In this document: piece after piece, positions 7,883-14,618 of the stretch
How the letters are laid out: every line of letters begins with the position of its first letter
Numbering within the stretch: position 1 is the stretch's first letter
Position numbers and translations under genes: made by a program
Origin: Lactobacillus mulieris
GTDB taxonomy: Bacteria; Bacillota; Bacilli; Lactobacillales; Lactobacillaceae
DNA: 28,639 nucleotides
Direction of reading: 5' to 3'
Assembly: GCF_007095465.1 (NCBI RefSeq)
Contig: NZ_SDGL01000015.1
Span: 1-28,639 of the forward strand
The notes under the pieces: generated by a model
What the model saw: the letters and a program-made list of their open reading frames with translations, nothing else
Database searches by the model: none
What the model was told of the DNA's origin: nothing

Positions 7883-9220
7883 ATGAGTTTAGTTCATTTT
7901 GATTCAAGTAAGTTGGCTCCTTTTGTTCACGACAATGAATTAAAAGAAATGCAAGCTATGGTTAATGCCGCAGATTCAGAACTTCGTCAAGGTACTGGCG
8001 CAGGTAACGACTTTAGAGGTTGGCTTGATTTGCCAGTTAATTATGACAAGGACGAATTTGCTCGCATTAAAAAGGCAGCTAAGAAAATTCAATCAGATTC
8101 TGAAGTTTTAATTGGAATTGGTATCGGTGGTTCATACCTTGGTGCTCAAGCTGCTATTGAATTTTTGAACAGTGCATTCTATGGCAAAGAAGACAATGGT
8201 TATCCAACAGTAGTATTTTGTGGTAATTCTATTTCTGGTTCATACCTTGCTGATTTGATTAATTGGGTAGGAGATAAGGACTTTAGTATTAATGTTATTT
8301 CTAAGTCTGGTACTACTACTGAACCATCAATCGCATTTAGAATTTTAAAGGCTAAGTTGATTGAAAAGTACGGTAAAGAAGAAGCAAACAAGCGAATTTA
8401 TGCAACTACTGACCGTGCTAAGGGTGCTCTTAAGACTGAAGCAGATGCTGAAGGCTATGAGGAATTTGTTGTGCCTGATGACTTAGGTGGACGTTTCAGC
8501 GTTTTAAGTGCTGTTGGTTTATTACCAATCGCTGTTGCTGGTGGTGATATTGATAAGTTAATGGAAGGTGCTGCTAAGGCTCGTGAAGATTACACTGATA
8601 CTGATGTAACCAAGGATTCACCATACCAATATGCAGCTCTTCGTAACATTTTATACAGAAAAGGTTACACCACTGAATTACTTGAAAACTATGAGCCAAC
8701 TTTGAGAATGTTTGGTGAATGGTGGAAGCAATTAATGGGTGAATCTGAAGGTAAGGATCAAAAGGGCATTTATCCATCAAGTGCTAACTTTTCAACTGAT
8801 TTGCACTCACTTGGTCAATATATCCAAGAAGGTCGTCGTAACTTGATGGAAACTGTTGTTAGAGTTGAAAATCCACGTTTTGACGTTGAAATTCCTAGCG
8901 ACAAGGAAAACCTTGATCAACTTAACTTTTTAGCTGGCAAGACCATGAATTACGTAAATGACCGTGCATATGAAGGTGTTGTTTTAGCACACACTGACGG
9001 TGGCGTACCAGTTATGACTGTTAACATTCCAGATCAAAAGGAATTAACTTTAGGTTACCTTATTTACTTCTTTGAATTAGCTGTTGGTATTTCAGGTTAC
9101 CTCAATGGTATTAACCCATTCAACCAACCTGGTGTTGAAGAATACAAGCGTAACATGTTTGGTTTGCTTAACAAGCCAGGTTACGAAGAATTACATGATG
9201 ACTTAACTAAGCGTCTATAA
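7883..9220 (+). CDS. pgi: Glucose-6-phosphate isomerase
   Basis: Cytoplasmic glycolytic enzyme interconverting glucose 6-phosphate and fructose 6-phosphate; 445 residues, usual for Gram-positive Pgi. The sugar-phosphate binding loop [14 protein letters not shown] and the S-K-S-G-T-T segment are present. The first family signature is [14 protein letters not shown] and the second is [18 protein letters not shown] near the C-terminus. The catalytic-region [11 protein letters not shown] and the DLHSLGQY His segment are intact. ATG start with SD AAAAGGAAG. The gene stands alone: an extended -10 precedes it and a terminator hairpin follows. Codon use looks optimised (many AAG, AAC, GGT), as expected for an abundant glycolytic enzyme. 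Confidence 0.97.
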   Translation: MSLVHFDSSKLAPFVHDNELKEMQAMVNAADSELRQGTGAGNDFRGWLDLPVNYDKDEFARIKKAAKKIQSDSEVLIGIGIGGSYLGAQAAIEFLNSAFYGKEDNGYPTVVFCGNSISGSYLADLINWVGDKDFSINVISKSGTTTEPSIAFRILKAKLIEKYGKEEANKRIYATTDRAKGALKTEADAEGYEEFVVPDDLGGRFSVLSAVGLLPIAVAGGDIDKLMEGAAKAREDYTDTDVTKDSPYQYAALRNILYRKGYTTELLENYEPTLRMFGEWWKQLMGESEGKDQKGIYPSSANFSTDLHSLGQYIQEGRRNLMETVVRVENPRFDVEIPSDKENLDQLNFLAGKTMNYVNDRAYEGVVLAHTDGGVPVMTVNIPDQKELTLGYLIYFFELAVGISGYLNGINPFNQPGVEEYKRNMFGLLNKPGYEELHDDLTKRL

Positions 9221-9248
9221 TTTGTTAGAATAATTTTTATCTGAGTCG

Positions 9249-9263
9249 GTAATGCTATATTAC
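9249..9263 (+). promoter_or_regulatory. Palindrome over an extended -10, possible operator for the MFS gene
   Basis: GTAAT-GCTAT-ATTAC is a 5+5-bp palindrome. It includes TG-C-TATATT (9253-9261), an extended -10 element. A repressor bound here would block the MFS exporter promoter. The link is inference. Confidence 0.35.
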
Positions 9264-9266
9264 TTT

Positions 9267-9295
9267 GAGTAGGAGCTATGCTTCTACTCTTTTTT
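9267..9295 (+). terminator. Rho-independent hairpin after pgi, before the MFS gene
   Basis: GAGTAGGAGC (9267-9276) pairs with GCTTCTACTC (9280-9289), one G-T pair and a TAT loop, then six T. It most simply ends pgi. If the extended -10 at 9253-9261 is used, the same hairpin would be the very 5' end of the MFS transcript. Confidence 0.75.
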
Positions 9296-9314
9296 ATTGG
9301 AAAAGGGGTATTTT

Positions 9315-10685
9315 GTGAACACACAGAGAAAAAATATGACTGCAATTTTGATGGTGGCCGTCTTAGCTTTTTTAGGGATATTAACGGAAACAAGTTTAAA
9401 TGTAACTTTTCCGGAAATGATGAAAGACTTTAAAGTTAGTCTTGATACAATTCAATGGACGACAACTGGTTATTTATTAGCAATTGCTATTTTAATGATT
9501 TCATCTTCATATTTAAATAAACGTTTTACAGCGAGAGCTATTTTCTTATTTGCAAGTGGTAGCTTCTTAATTGGTTCTTTATTGTGTTTATTTAGTAGTA
9601 ATTTTGAAATTATGCTTTTAGGGCGGATTATTTCAAGCTGTGGTGCGGGCTTGGCGACACCTTTAATGTTTAATTTGGTAACAGAATTAATGCCACGAGA
9701 AGAAATCGGCTTTTATATGGGCTTAGCTGGCTTGGTTTTAGCAATGGCACCAAGTTTAGGGCCAAGCTTTGGCGGAATAATTGCATATTATTTCAATTGG
9801 CGAGTAATTTTTTCGATTTCAAGCCTTTTAGCAATTATTGTGATTTTAATTGGATTACGAGTTATAGGGAAATATCATGAAGTTAGTCATCCTAGTTTTG
9901 ATTGGGTGCGTTACATTGTCATAAGTTTGTTTATGGTTGATTTTACACTTATGATTAATCATTTAAGTAGTGGATTTAACTTTCAATTTTTTCTATATTT
10001 AGTTTTTGCTATTTTAAGTATGTGGCTGTTTATTCATTTATCTAAAAATAGTCAAAAGACTTTGATAAACCTGGCAATTTTTAAAGATGCGGCCTTTGTA
10101 TATGCAATGTTGGCCTTTTTCTTAATTCAATTCATCAATATTGGAGTTAGCTTTGTCTTACCTAATTATGTTCAAATTGTAAATGGAGCTTCAACTTTAG
10201 CTGGGGGATTAATGTTATTACCTGGTAGCGTAATTTTTTCCTTAATGACGCCTTATTTTGGCCATTTATATGATGAAAAGGGTGCTAAGTTACCATTGTA
10301 CTTAGGCGGAACATTTTTGCTTATAGCGGTAATTTTATTAGCGATTTTGGGTATGAAATTAAATCCATGGCTAGTAGGTATAATTTATAGTTTGCTTACT
10401 TGTGGAATGAGAATGGCATTTAATAACACTTTGACATTAGGTATTGAAAGTTCACCCAAACAATTACATGCAGATGCTACTGCTATTATGCAAACAGGAC
10501 AACAATTTGCTGGTTCAATTGGGACAAGTGTCTTGGCAGCAATCATTTCTTTTTCACAAAGCACAAGTCATGGAAGTGAAGCATTCCTAATGGCACAGGG
10601 ATGTGAAGTAGCATTTATCTTTGTGACTTTTATTGCTATTTTGATTATGATTTGTTACTGGCAATTGTTTACAAAAGTAAACTAA
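9315..10685 (+). CDS. MFS drug:H+ antiporter, DHA2 (EmrB/QacA) type
   Basis: A 456-residue membrane transporter, hydrophobic almost throughout, with about 12 to 14 predicted spans as in the DHA2 subfamily of multidrug exporters. The antiporter motif C is clear (GLVLAMAPSLGPSFGG, in span 5). The early NVTFPEMMKDF and IQWTTTGYLL segments are typical of DHA2 proteins, whose consensus is NVALP and W..tgY.L. It should export a small molecule in exchange for protons; the substrate cannot be told. The start is GTG at 9315, because AGGGG at 9304-9308 sits 6 nt before it. The TTG at 9297 would put the SD inside the coding region and start within the T run of the terminator. No regulator gene is adjacent. 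Confidence 0.88.
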   Translation: MNTQRKNMTAILMVAVLAFLGILTETSLNVTFPEMMKDFKVSLDTIQWTTTGYLLAIAILMISSSYLNKRFTARAIFLFASGSFLIGSLLCLFSSNFEIMLLGRIISSCGAGLATPLMFNLVTELMPREEIGFYMGLAGLVLAMAPSLGPSFGGIIAYYFNWRVIFSISSLLAIIVILIGLRVIGKYHEVSHPSFDWVRYIVISLFMVDFTLMINHLSSGFNFQFFLYLVFAILSMWLFIHLSKNSQKTLINLAIFKDAAFVYAMLAFFLIQFINIGVSFVLPNYVQIVNGASTLAGGLMLLPGSVIFSLMTPYFGHLYDEKGAKLPLYLGGTFLLIAVILLAILGMKLNPWLVGIIYSLLTCGMRMAFNNTLTLGIESSPKQLHADATAIMQTGQQFAGSIGTSVLAAIISFSQSTSHGSEAFLMAQGCEVAFIFVTFIAILIMICYWQLFTKVN

Positions 10686-10705
10686 AATTTAAAAATTAAA
10701 AAACG

Positions 10706-10719
10706 TGTAATCGCTTTCT
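10706..10719 (+). promoter_or_regulatory. cre-like site (CcpA binding)
   Basis: TGTAATCGCTTTCT matches the catabolite-responsive element consensus TGWAARCGYTWNCW at 13 of 14 positions (T for R at position 6). It ends 18 bp before the TATAAT at 10738-10743, covering the -35 area, a position where CcpA usually represses. Confidence 0.55.
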
Positions 10720-10737
10720 TTAATACAAATTTATACA

Positions 10738-10743
10738 TATAAT
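10738..10743 (+). promoter_or_regulatory. -10 box of the small membrane protein gene
   Basis: Consensus TATAAT 33 nt before the ATG at 10777. The -35 region is overlapped by the cre-like site. Confidence 0.55.
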
Positions 10744-10776
10744 TTGATTATAGAGTATAGAGAGGAAGTATTACTC

Positions 10777-11016
10777 ATGGAAAATAAAATGACTCACAGC
10801 GCAAGCATTTTGAATGCTCGCCTTTTATGGAAAATTGTCTGGGTAGTAGTTTATGGTATTACCGCCTTTTATACATACCTTTCATTTACAGATATGGCAC
10901 ATATGATGAAATGGATGATGTATGCAATGGCCTGGATGGCAGGAGGGATGCTTGCTGAAGCTGTTGTGGGTCTGATATACCACTGTTGTGGCAAAGATGG
11001 CAATGGATGCCATTAA
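10777..11016 (+). CDS. Small Met/Cys/His-rich membrane protein, function unknown
   Basis: A 79-residue protein I do not recognise. ATG at 10777 is chosen because SD GAGGAAGT (10762-10769) lies 7 nt upstream; the longer frame from TTG 10744 has no SD and would start at the promoter. Two hydrophobic spans are visible: about residues 17-35 (LWKIVWVVVYGITAFYTYL) and 45-67. Ten of 79 residues are Met, eight of them within a 21-residue stretch that begins DMAHMMKWMM and runs to GGML. The C-terminus after the second span is CCGKDGNGCH, giving three Cys and two His with the preceding YH. Such residues can bind soft metals (Cu, Zn, Fe), but no family motif such as CXXC or HMA is present. It has its own promoter with a cre-like site and its own terminator, so it is probably a single-gene unit. 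Confidence 0.75.
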   Translation: MENKMTHSASILNARLLWKIVWVVVYGITAFYTYLSFTDMAHMMKWMMYAMAWMAGGMLAEAVVGLIYHCCGKDGNGCH

Positions 11017-11045
11017 GATAACAATAATTTGATAGTAACAGCTAA

Positions 11046-11077
11046 AAAAAGGTGGCCTAAGAAAAGGTCGCCTTTTT
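11046..11077 (+). terminator. Rho-independent terminator of the small membrane protein gene
   Basis: AAAAAGGTGGCC (11046-11057) pairs with GGTCGCCTTTTT (11066-11077), 12 bp with two G-T pairs and an 8-nt loop. Confidence 0.85.
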
Positions 11078-11100
11078 AACTATAAAAATAAATTCTTTGT

Positions 11101-11130
11101 AAAAAAAACAGAAGCTTGTGCTTCTGTTTT
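11101..11130 (-). terminator. Rho-independent terminator of the tRNA operon
   Basis: AAAACAGAAGC (11105-11115) and GCTTCTGTTTT (11120-11130) form a perfect 11-bp stem with a 4-nt loop. The minus strand continues into eight T (11108-11101), so it acts on minus-strand transcripts. Confidence 0.88.
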
Positions 11131-11143
11131 CTGTACAATAATT

Positions 11144-11201
11144 GCACAAAGTGCTGCCCTTATCTCATGTCAGCTTCTCACAAGACTGACACAACAGCAC
11201 T
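11144..11201 (-). ncRNA. Unassigned structured RNA segment at the 3' end of the tRNA operon
   Basis: On the minus strand the first arm AGTGCTG (11201-11195) pairs with CAGCACT (11156-11150), a perfect 7-bp closing stem. Inside it TGTCAG (11191-11186) pairs with CTGACA (11173-11168), extended by CTT/AAG past a one-base bulge to a 5-nt loop. The two sides between the stems are 3 and 11 nt long. TTGTGC (11149-11144) can also pair with the terminator loop sequence GCACAA (11121-11116). The closing stem is 5 nt after tRNA-Gln and the segment is followed by a strong terminator. There is no T-loop sequence (GTTCRA), so it is not a tRNA. No downstream gene exists on this strand for a riboswitch to control. 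It could be a small RNA released by tRNA processing. Confidence 0.4.
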
Positions 11202-11206
11202 AGTGA

Positions 11207-11279
11207 TTGGGATATTCGGGCTCGAACCGAAACATTATGGAACCAGAATCCACTGCCTTACCAATTTGGCTATATCCCA
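11207..11279 (-). tRNA. tRNA-Gln (anticodon CUG)
   Basis: A 73-nt cloverleaf on the minus strand: acceptor TGGGATA/TATCCCA, D arm GCC/GGC, anticodon stem GTGGA/TCCAT with loop TTCTGGT (anticodon CTG, reads CAG), T arm TTCGG/CCGAA with loop TTCGAGC. The U1-A72 end pair is typical of tRNA-Gln. CCA is not encoded. Second gene of the operon, 5 nt after tRNA-Glu. Confidence 0.93.
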
Positions 11280-11284
11280 GTTAA

Positions 11285-11356
11285 TCGCCCGTACGAGAAT
11301 CGAACTCGCAACTCCGCCTTGAGAGGGCGACGTCTTAACCATTTGACCAACGGGCA
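11285..11356 (-). tRNA. tRNA-Glu (anticodon CUC)
   Basis: A 72-nt cloverleaf on the minus strand: acceptor TGCCCGT/ACGGGCG, D arm GTC/GAC, anticodon stem TCGCC/GGCGG with loop CTCTCAA (anticodon CTC, reads GAG), T arm GCGAG/CTCGT with loop TTCGATT. The body resembles Bacillus tRNA-Glu. The first acceptor pair is a T1-G72 wobble rather than the usual G1-C72. CCA is not encoded. First gene of the operon. Confidence 0.9.
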
Positions 11357-11371
11357 ATTTCAACAGTCTTA

Positions 11372-11400
11372 ATTATCCTCATATTTTATAATGCTGTCAA
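11372..11400 (-). promoter_or_regulatory. Strong promoter of the tRNA operon
   Basis: On the minus strand, consensus TTGACA (11400-11395), a 17-bp spacer and GATAAT (11377-11372), 5 of 6 matches. The start point would fall about 8 nt before tRNA-Glu. Confidence 0.85.
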
Positions 11401-11423
11401 GTTGTTTTAAAATCTAAAACAAC
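11401..11423. repeat. Perfect 9-bp inverted repeat between divergent units
   Basis: GTTGTTTTA (11401-11409) and TAAAACAAC (11415-11423) with a 5-nt centre, immediately upstream of the tRNA -35 box and 26 nt before the serine hydrolase start. It could be an operator for either unit; no T run follows, so it is not a terminator. Confidence 0.5.
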
Positions 11424-11448
11424 GTATTCTAAATAAAGGTGATAGTAT

Positions 11449-12456
11449 ATGAGTGATTTCTTTCGAACACAATATTTAATTGAAAGTATGGTATCAGAAC
11501 GGATCGTTCCAGGTGTCAATTATGCATTTATTAAAAATAATCAAGTGTTTAAATCAACAATTGGTTTTAGTGAAATTTATCCTAGTATTAAGCAATTAAG
11601 TCCTTATGCAGAATATGATTTAGCTAGTTTAACAAAGGTCTTGGGGACAACCAACGTCTTTTTGAAGTTATATCAAGAGGGAAAATTAAACTTCAATGAA
11701 CCACTTGGTGATTTTTTGCCTGAATTCCAAAACCAGCCTGTTCGTCTATTTCACTTATTAACGCATATAAGTGGCATTAGAGGCTGGATTGAAAATCGAG
11801 ATCAATTGCCAGCTAGTGACTTATTAGAAGCAATAAAAAATTTGCCAGTTACTGATGAATTTGAAACCAAAATGAGATATGCCGATACTAATTTTATTTT
11901 ACTAGGATTAGTTTTAGAACAAATTTATCATAAGAATGTTCAAGATATCATTATGGATGAAGTCATTAAACCAGCTGGTTTACAACATACTACCTTTAAG
12001 CCGGCAGTAGAAGATTGTGTTCCCACGGCAGTAGTAGATGGAAAATTATTGCAGGGTATTGTACATGATCCTAAAGCGCGAGTGTTGGGTAAACATTGCG
12101 CTTCAGCGGGATTATTTGCCAATATTGATGATTTAATAAAATTGACTTTTGGTTATTTGGGAAGAAATAATCTTTTGCCATTTAGTCAAGAATTAACAAG
12201 TGAACTTTTTGCAATTAAATCCAATTCAAAAAAAGTTCATCCTCGTTCTTGGGGGTGGGACTTAGTATTTGATCCTAATGATCAACATCCATTAATTTTT
12301 CATACAGGTTTTACTGGAACTTTTATTTTAATTGATCGTCGAAAGCAAACGGCAATGATTGTTTTAACTAATCGTGTTCATCCAACTGGCCATAATCAAA
12401 TCTTTTTAACTATGCGCCAAAGAATTGTAGACAGCTTTTTAGCAGAAAATAAATAA
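11449..12456 (+). CDS. Beta-lactamase-fold serine hydrolase (class C/penicillin-binding-like family)
   Basis: A 335-residue protein of the PF00144 family, which holds class C beta-lactamases, D-Ala-D-Ala carboxypeptidase-like proteins and esterases. The three active-site elements are seen: S60-x-x-K63 (ASLTKVLG), Y144-x-D146 (RYADTNFILLG) in the place of YxN, and H285-T-G287 (FHTGFTGT). No signal peptide is visible at the N-terminus (MSDFFRTQYLIES), so it is probably cytoplasmic. That argues against a secreted beta-lactamase and for an esterase or peptidase, with substrate unknown. ATG start with SD AAAGGTGA. The gene is a single unit, convergent with murT and sharing its terminator. Confidence 0.85.
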   Translation: MSDFFRTQYLIESMVSERIVPGVNYAFIKNNQVFKSTIGFSEIYPSIKQLSPYAEYDLASLTKVLGTTNVFLKLYQEGKLNFNEPLGDFLPEFQNQPVRLFHLLTHISGIRGWIENRDQLPASDLLEAIKNLPVTDEFETKMRYADTNFILLGLVLEQIYHKNVQDIIMDEVIKPAGLQHTTFKPAVEDCVPTAVVDGKLLQGIVHDPKARVLGKHCASAGLFANIDDLIKLTFGYLGRNNLLPFSQELTSELFAIKSNSKKVHPRSWGWDLVFDPNDQHPLIFHTGFTGTFILIDRRKQTAMIVLTNRVHPTGHNQIFLTMRQRIVDSFLAENK

Positions 12457-12486
12457 GCCATCACGCTAGGTGATGACTTATTTTTT
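12451..12486. terminator. Bidirectional terminator between the serine hydrolase gene and murT
   Basis: AAATAAGCCATCAC (12451-12464) pairs with GTGATGACTTATTT (12470-12483) with one C-A mismatch and a 5-nt loop; T follows on the plus strand. It overlaps the stop of the serine hydrolase gene and ends just before the murT stop, so it can serve both. Confidence 0.75.
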
Positions 12487-13840
12487 AATTGATTTTATTT
12501 TTTAAAATCTTTTGATCATATAGTGTGCTACGTAAAGCTAGCATTGCTGTATAAGTAGCTAAGATATAAACTTTTTTGGTTGGTGCTTCTTTAATTCTTG
12601 TAAGCAAGGTATTATCATCAGGAGTAACTTCCATAGTTCCTGGATCAAAGCCAGCAACTTCAAGTCTGAATCCCATATCATGATGACGTTCACCACCAAC
12701 AAGAACTTGTTTAACTTTACTTTTATCTAAGCCTTCATAATCAGCGTCCCAAATCCAGCTAGTGTCAATTCCGTCAGCATGATGAGCATTAAGTAGTGTG
12801 GCTAAAGTATAGTCGCTTTTTTCAGTATTTAACAGGCTTAATACTTCATTTAATCCAACAGGGTTTTTAACCAAGATTAAATTAATTTCTTTATCGGCAT
12901 AAGAAATTAGTTCTTGGCGCCCAAAAATTCGTTTATTTTTGGCAAAGGCATTTGCAATTTCAGCTTCGCTAACATCAAATTCACGAGCTACACTGAATGC
13001 AGCTAGTGCGTTGTAGATGTTGTAAGTACCACCAATCCCAATTGCAAATTCAGTATTTTCAATTCTGAATTTAATTGAATTAGGAGTTCTTTCTGTAATT
13101 TCTTTTAGCCTATAGCTAAGATTTGGACGCTTAAATCCACAATTAGGACAGAAATAATCGCCTAAATTAGCATAACTGATTGCATGATAATGGATGATAT
13201 GATTACATTTTGGACATAGAACTCCATCAGTATTTACACTGGCCTTAAAGTCGTTTTGAGCTTCATCAGCCTTTGTTTCAAATCCATAAAAGATTTTTTT
13301 ATTTGGTAGTTCAACTGAAGAAAAGATGCTTGCGTCACCATTTGCAATTACCACTGCATCAGGAGCTAATTTAATACCATCAATGATCTTGTCATATGTA
13401 GTATAAATTTCACCATAGCGATCCATTTGGTCACGAAAAATATTAGTTAAGACATACGCTTTAGGATGAAGTAGTTCAGTTACGCGTTTAACATTAGCTT
13501 CGTCAACTTCTAAAACAGCTAATTTACGGCCATGGCGTTTTGCTTTATGACTTAAAAAGGCTGTAACAATACCTTGCTGCATATTAGAACCAGATGGATT
13601 AGTTAAAATTTCACCATATTTTTCTTTTAAAGCATTAACAATTAAAGCTGTTGTCATGGTTTTTCCATTAGTTCCAGTTACAATAATTGTTTCATAATCT
13701 TTAGCAAGATTTGCTAAAATATTAGGGTCGATTCTCATCGCAAGTTTCCCCGGGAAACTTGTCCCACCTTTAAAAATGTTGTGTAAAACCCAATGTGATG
13801 ACTTTCCAGAAAGTTTTGCAATACCAGATTTTAGATTCAT
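12485..13840 (-). CDS. murT: Lipid II isoglutaminyl synthase subunit MurT (Mur ligase family)
   Basis: A 451-residue Mur ligase-like protein. In Gram-positive cocci and lactobacilli MurT, with the glutamine amidotransferase GatD, amidates the alpha-carboxyl of D-Glu at position 2 of the lipid II stem peptide, on the cytoplasmic membrane face. Seen here: the ATP loop TGTNGKT (residues 55-61); the MurT-specific Cys4 zinc ribbon inserted in the central domain (C209, C212, C231, C234); and the DUF1727 C-terminal domain with DGIDTSWIWDADYE (356-369). The last segment carries the Asp that completes the GatD catalytic triad in known complexes. Start ATG with SD AAGAGGG. Oddity: gatD normally follows murT in one operon, but here the next gene downstream is the convergent serine hydrolase and upstream is the divergent tdk, so GatD must be encoded elsewhere. 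Confidence 0.92.
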   Translation of the reverse strand: MNLKSGIAKLSGKSSHWVLHNIFKGGTSFPGKLAMRIDPNILANLAKDYETIIVTGTNGKTMTTALIVNALKEKYGEILTNPSGSNMQQGIVTAFLSHKAKRHGRKLAVLEVDEANVKRVTELLHPKAYVLTNIFRDQMDRYGEIYTTYDKIIDGIKLAPDAVVIANGDASIFSSVELPNKKIFYGFETKADEAQNDFKASVNTDGVLCPKCNHIIHYHAISYANLGDYFCPNCGFKRPNLSYRLKEITERTPNSIKFRIENTEFAIGIGGTYNIYNALAAFSVAREFDVSEAEIANAFAKNKRIFGRQELISYADKEINLILVKNPVGLNEVLSLLNTEKSDYTLATLLNAHHADGIDTSWIWDADYEGLDKSKVKQVLVGGERHHDMGFRLEVAGFDPGTMEVTPDDNTLLTRIKEAPTKKVYILATYTAMLALRSTLYDQKILKNKIN

Positions 13841-13935
13841 GTCTTTAATCCCTCTTATTTCAAACTATTTTTTACTATATCATATGAATCGATGTAAAAC
13901 GATAGTTAAAAGCTTAGACTGCACAAATTTAAATT

Positions 13936-13957
13936 TTCCTCTATACTATTAGAGGAA
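13936..13957 (+). promoter_or_regulatory. Perfect 8-bp inverted repeat in the tdk leader
   Basis: TTCCTCTA (13936-13943) and TAGAGGAA (13950-13957) with centre TACTAT. It overlaps a possible -10 TATACT (13942-13947) and is followed by CTTTTT, so it could be an operator, or a short attenuator if transcription begins upstream. Confidence 0.45.
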
Positions 13958-13978
13958 CTTTTTCGAAGGGGAAAAAAG

Positions 13979-14584
13979 ATGGCACAATTATTTTTTTGTT
14001 ATGGAACTATGAGTAGTGGTAAAACAATTGAAATTTTAAAGGTTGCTCATAATTATCAAATGCAAGGGCGAAAAATCGCTTTAATGACTAGTGGTAAAGA
14101 TGACCGCAGTGGCAAGGGCATTATTGCTTCAAGAGTGGGTCTAAATAGCAAAGCTACACCAATTGAAGATGATATGAATATCTTTAATTATGTAAAAAAG
14201 CAGAATGAAAAGGATATTGCAAATGGTGATGGGGCAATTGCCTGTGTTTTAATTGATGAAGCCCAATTTTTATATAAGCATCATGTTTTGGAATGTGCCA
14301 AAATAGTTGATGAGTTACATATTCCAGTAATGACTTTTGGATTAAAAAACGACTTTCAAAATAATTTATTTGAAGGAAGTCAGTATTTACTTCTTTATGC
14401 TGATAAAATAGAAGAGATGAAAACAATTTGTCATTATTGTGGTCGTAAAGCAACGATGGTAATTCGTGTTCAAGATGGTAAAGCAGTATATGAGGGAGCA
14501 CAATTACAAATTGGTGGCGATGAATCATACTACCCAGTTTGCCGTTTTCACTATAATCATCCTGGCCAAAAAAGAGAAGATTAA
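13979..14584 (+). CDS. tdk: Thymidine kinase
   Basis: Cytoplasmic salvage enzyme phosphorylating thymidine to dTMP with ATP; 201 residues, type II (TK1-like) family. P-loop [11 protein letters not shown] at residues 6-16, the Walker B-type LIDEAQFL (about 91-98) and the zinc-binding set CHYC near residue 145 with a second CRFH near 188 are all present. The lasso segment precedes the last Cys/His pair. ATG start with SD GAAGGGG. It is followed after 34 nt by prfA with no terminator between, so tdk is probably the first gene of tdk-prfA-prmC-sua5, an order common in lactobacilli. Together with upp downstream it makes this a nucleotide-salvage neighbourhood. Confidence 0.96.
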   Translation: MAQLFFCYGTMSSGKTIEILKVAHNYQMQGRKIALMTSGKDDRSGKGIIASRVGLNSKATPIEDDMNIFNYVKKQNEKDIANGDGAIACVLIDEAQFLYKHHVLECAKIVDELHIPVMTFGLKNDFQNNLFEGSQYLLLYADKIEEMKTICHYCGRKATMVIRVQDGKAVYEGAQLQIGGDESYYPVCRFHYNHPGQKRED

Positions 14585-14618
14585 GCGAAGTTTACTACTA
14601 GAAGAAGGGAAGAATTAA

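Noticed and set aside
9297..9314. TTG at 9297 as the MFS start
   Set aside because: It sits just after the terminator T run with no SD; GTG 9315 has AGGGG 6 nt upstream.
10744..10776. TTG at 10744 as start of the small membrane protein
   Set aside because: It follows directly after the -10 box and has no SD; ATG 10777 has one.
11150..11201. Third tRNA gene or tRNA remnant
   Set aside because: It has a 7-bp closing stem but no T-loop sequence, no anticodon arm of normal size and only 52 nt; kept as an unassigned RNA instead.
11116..11322. Plus-strand open frame of 68 codons across the tRNA region
   Set aside because: It lies antisense to two complete tRNA genes and a terminator, and has no SD.
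14184..14528. Antisense frame of 114 codons inside tdk, and similar frames in prmC, upp, atpG and atpD
   Set aside because: Each lies wholly inside a well-supported conserved gene without SD or recognisable product.
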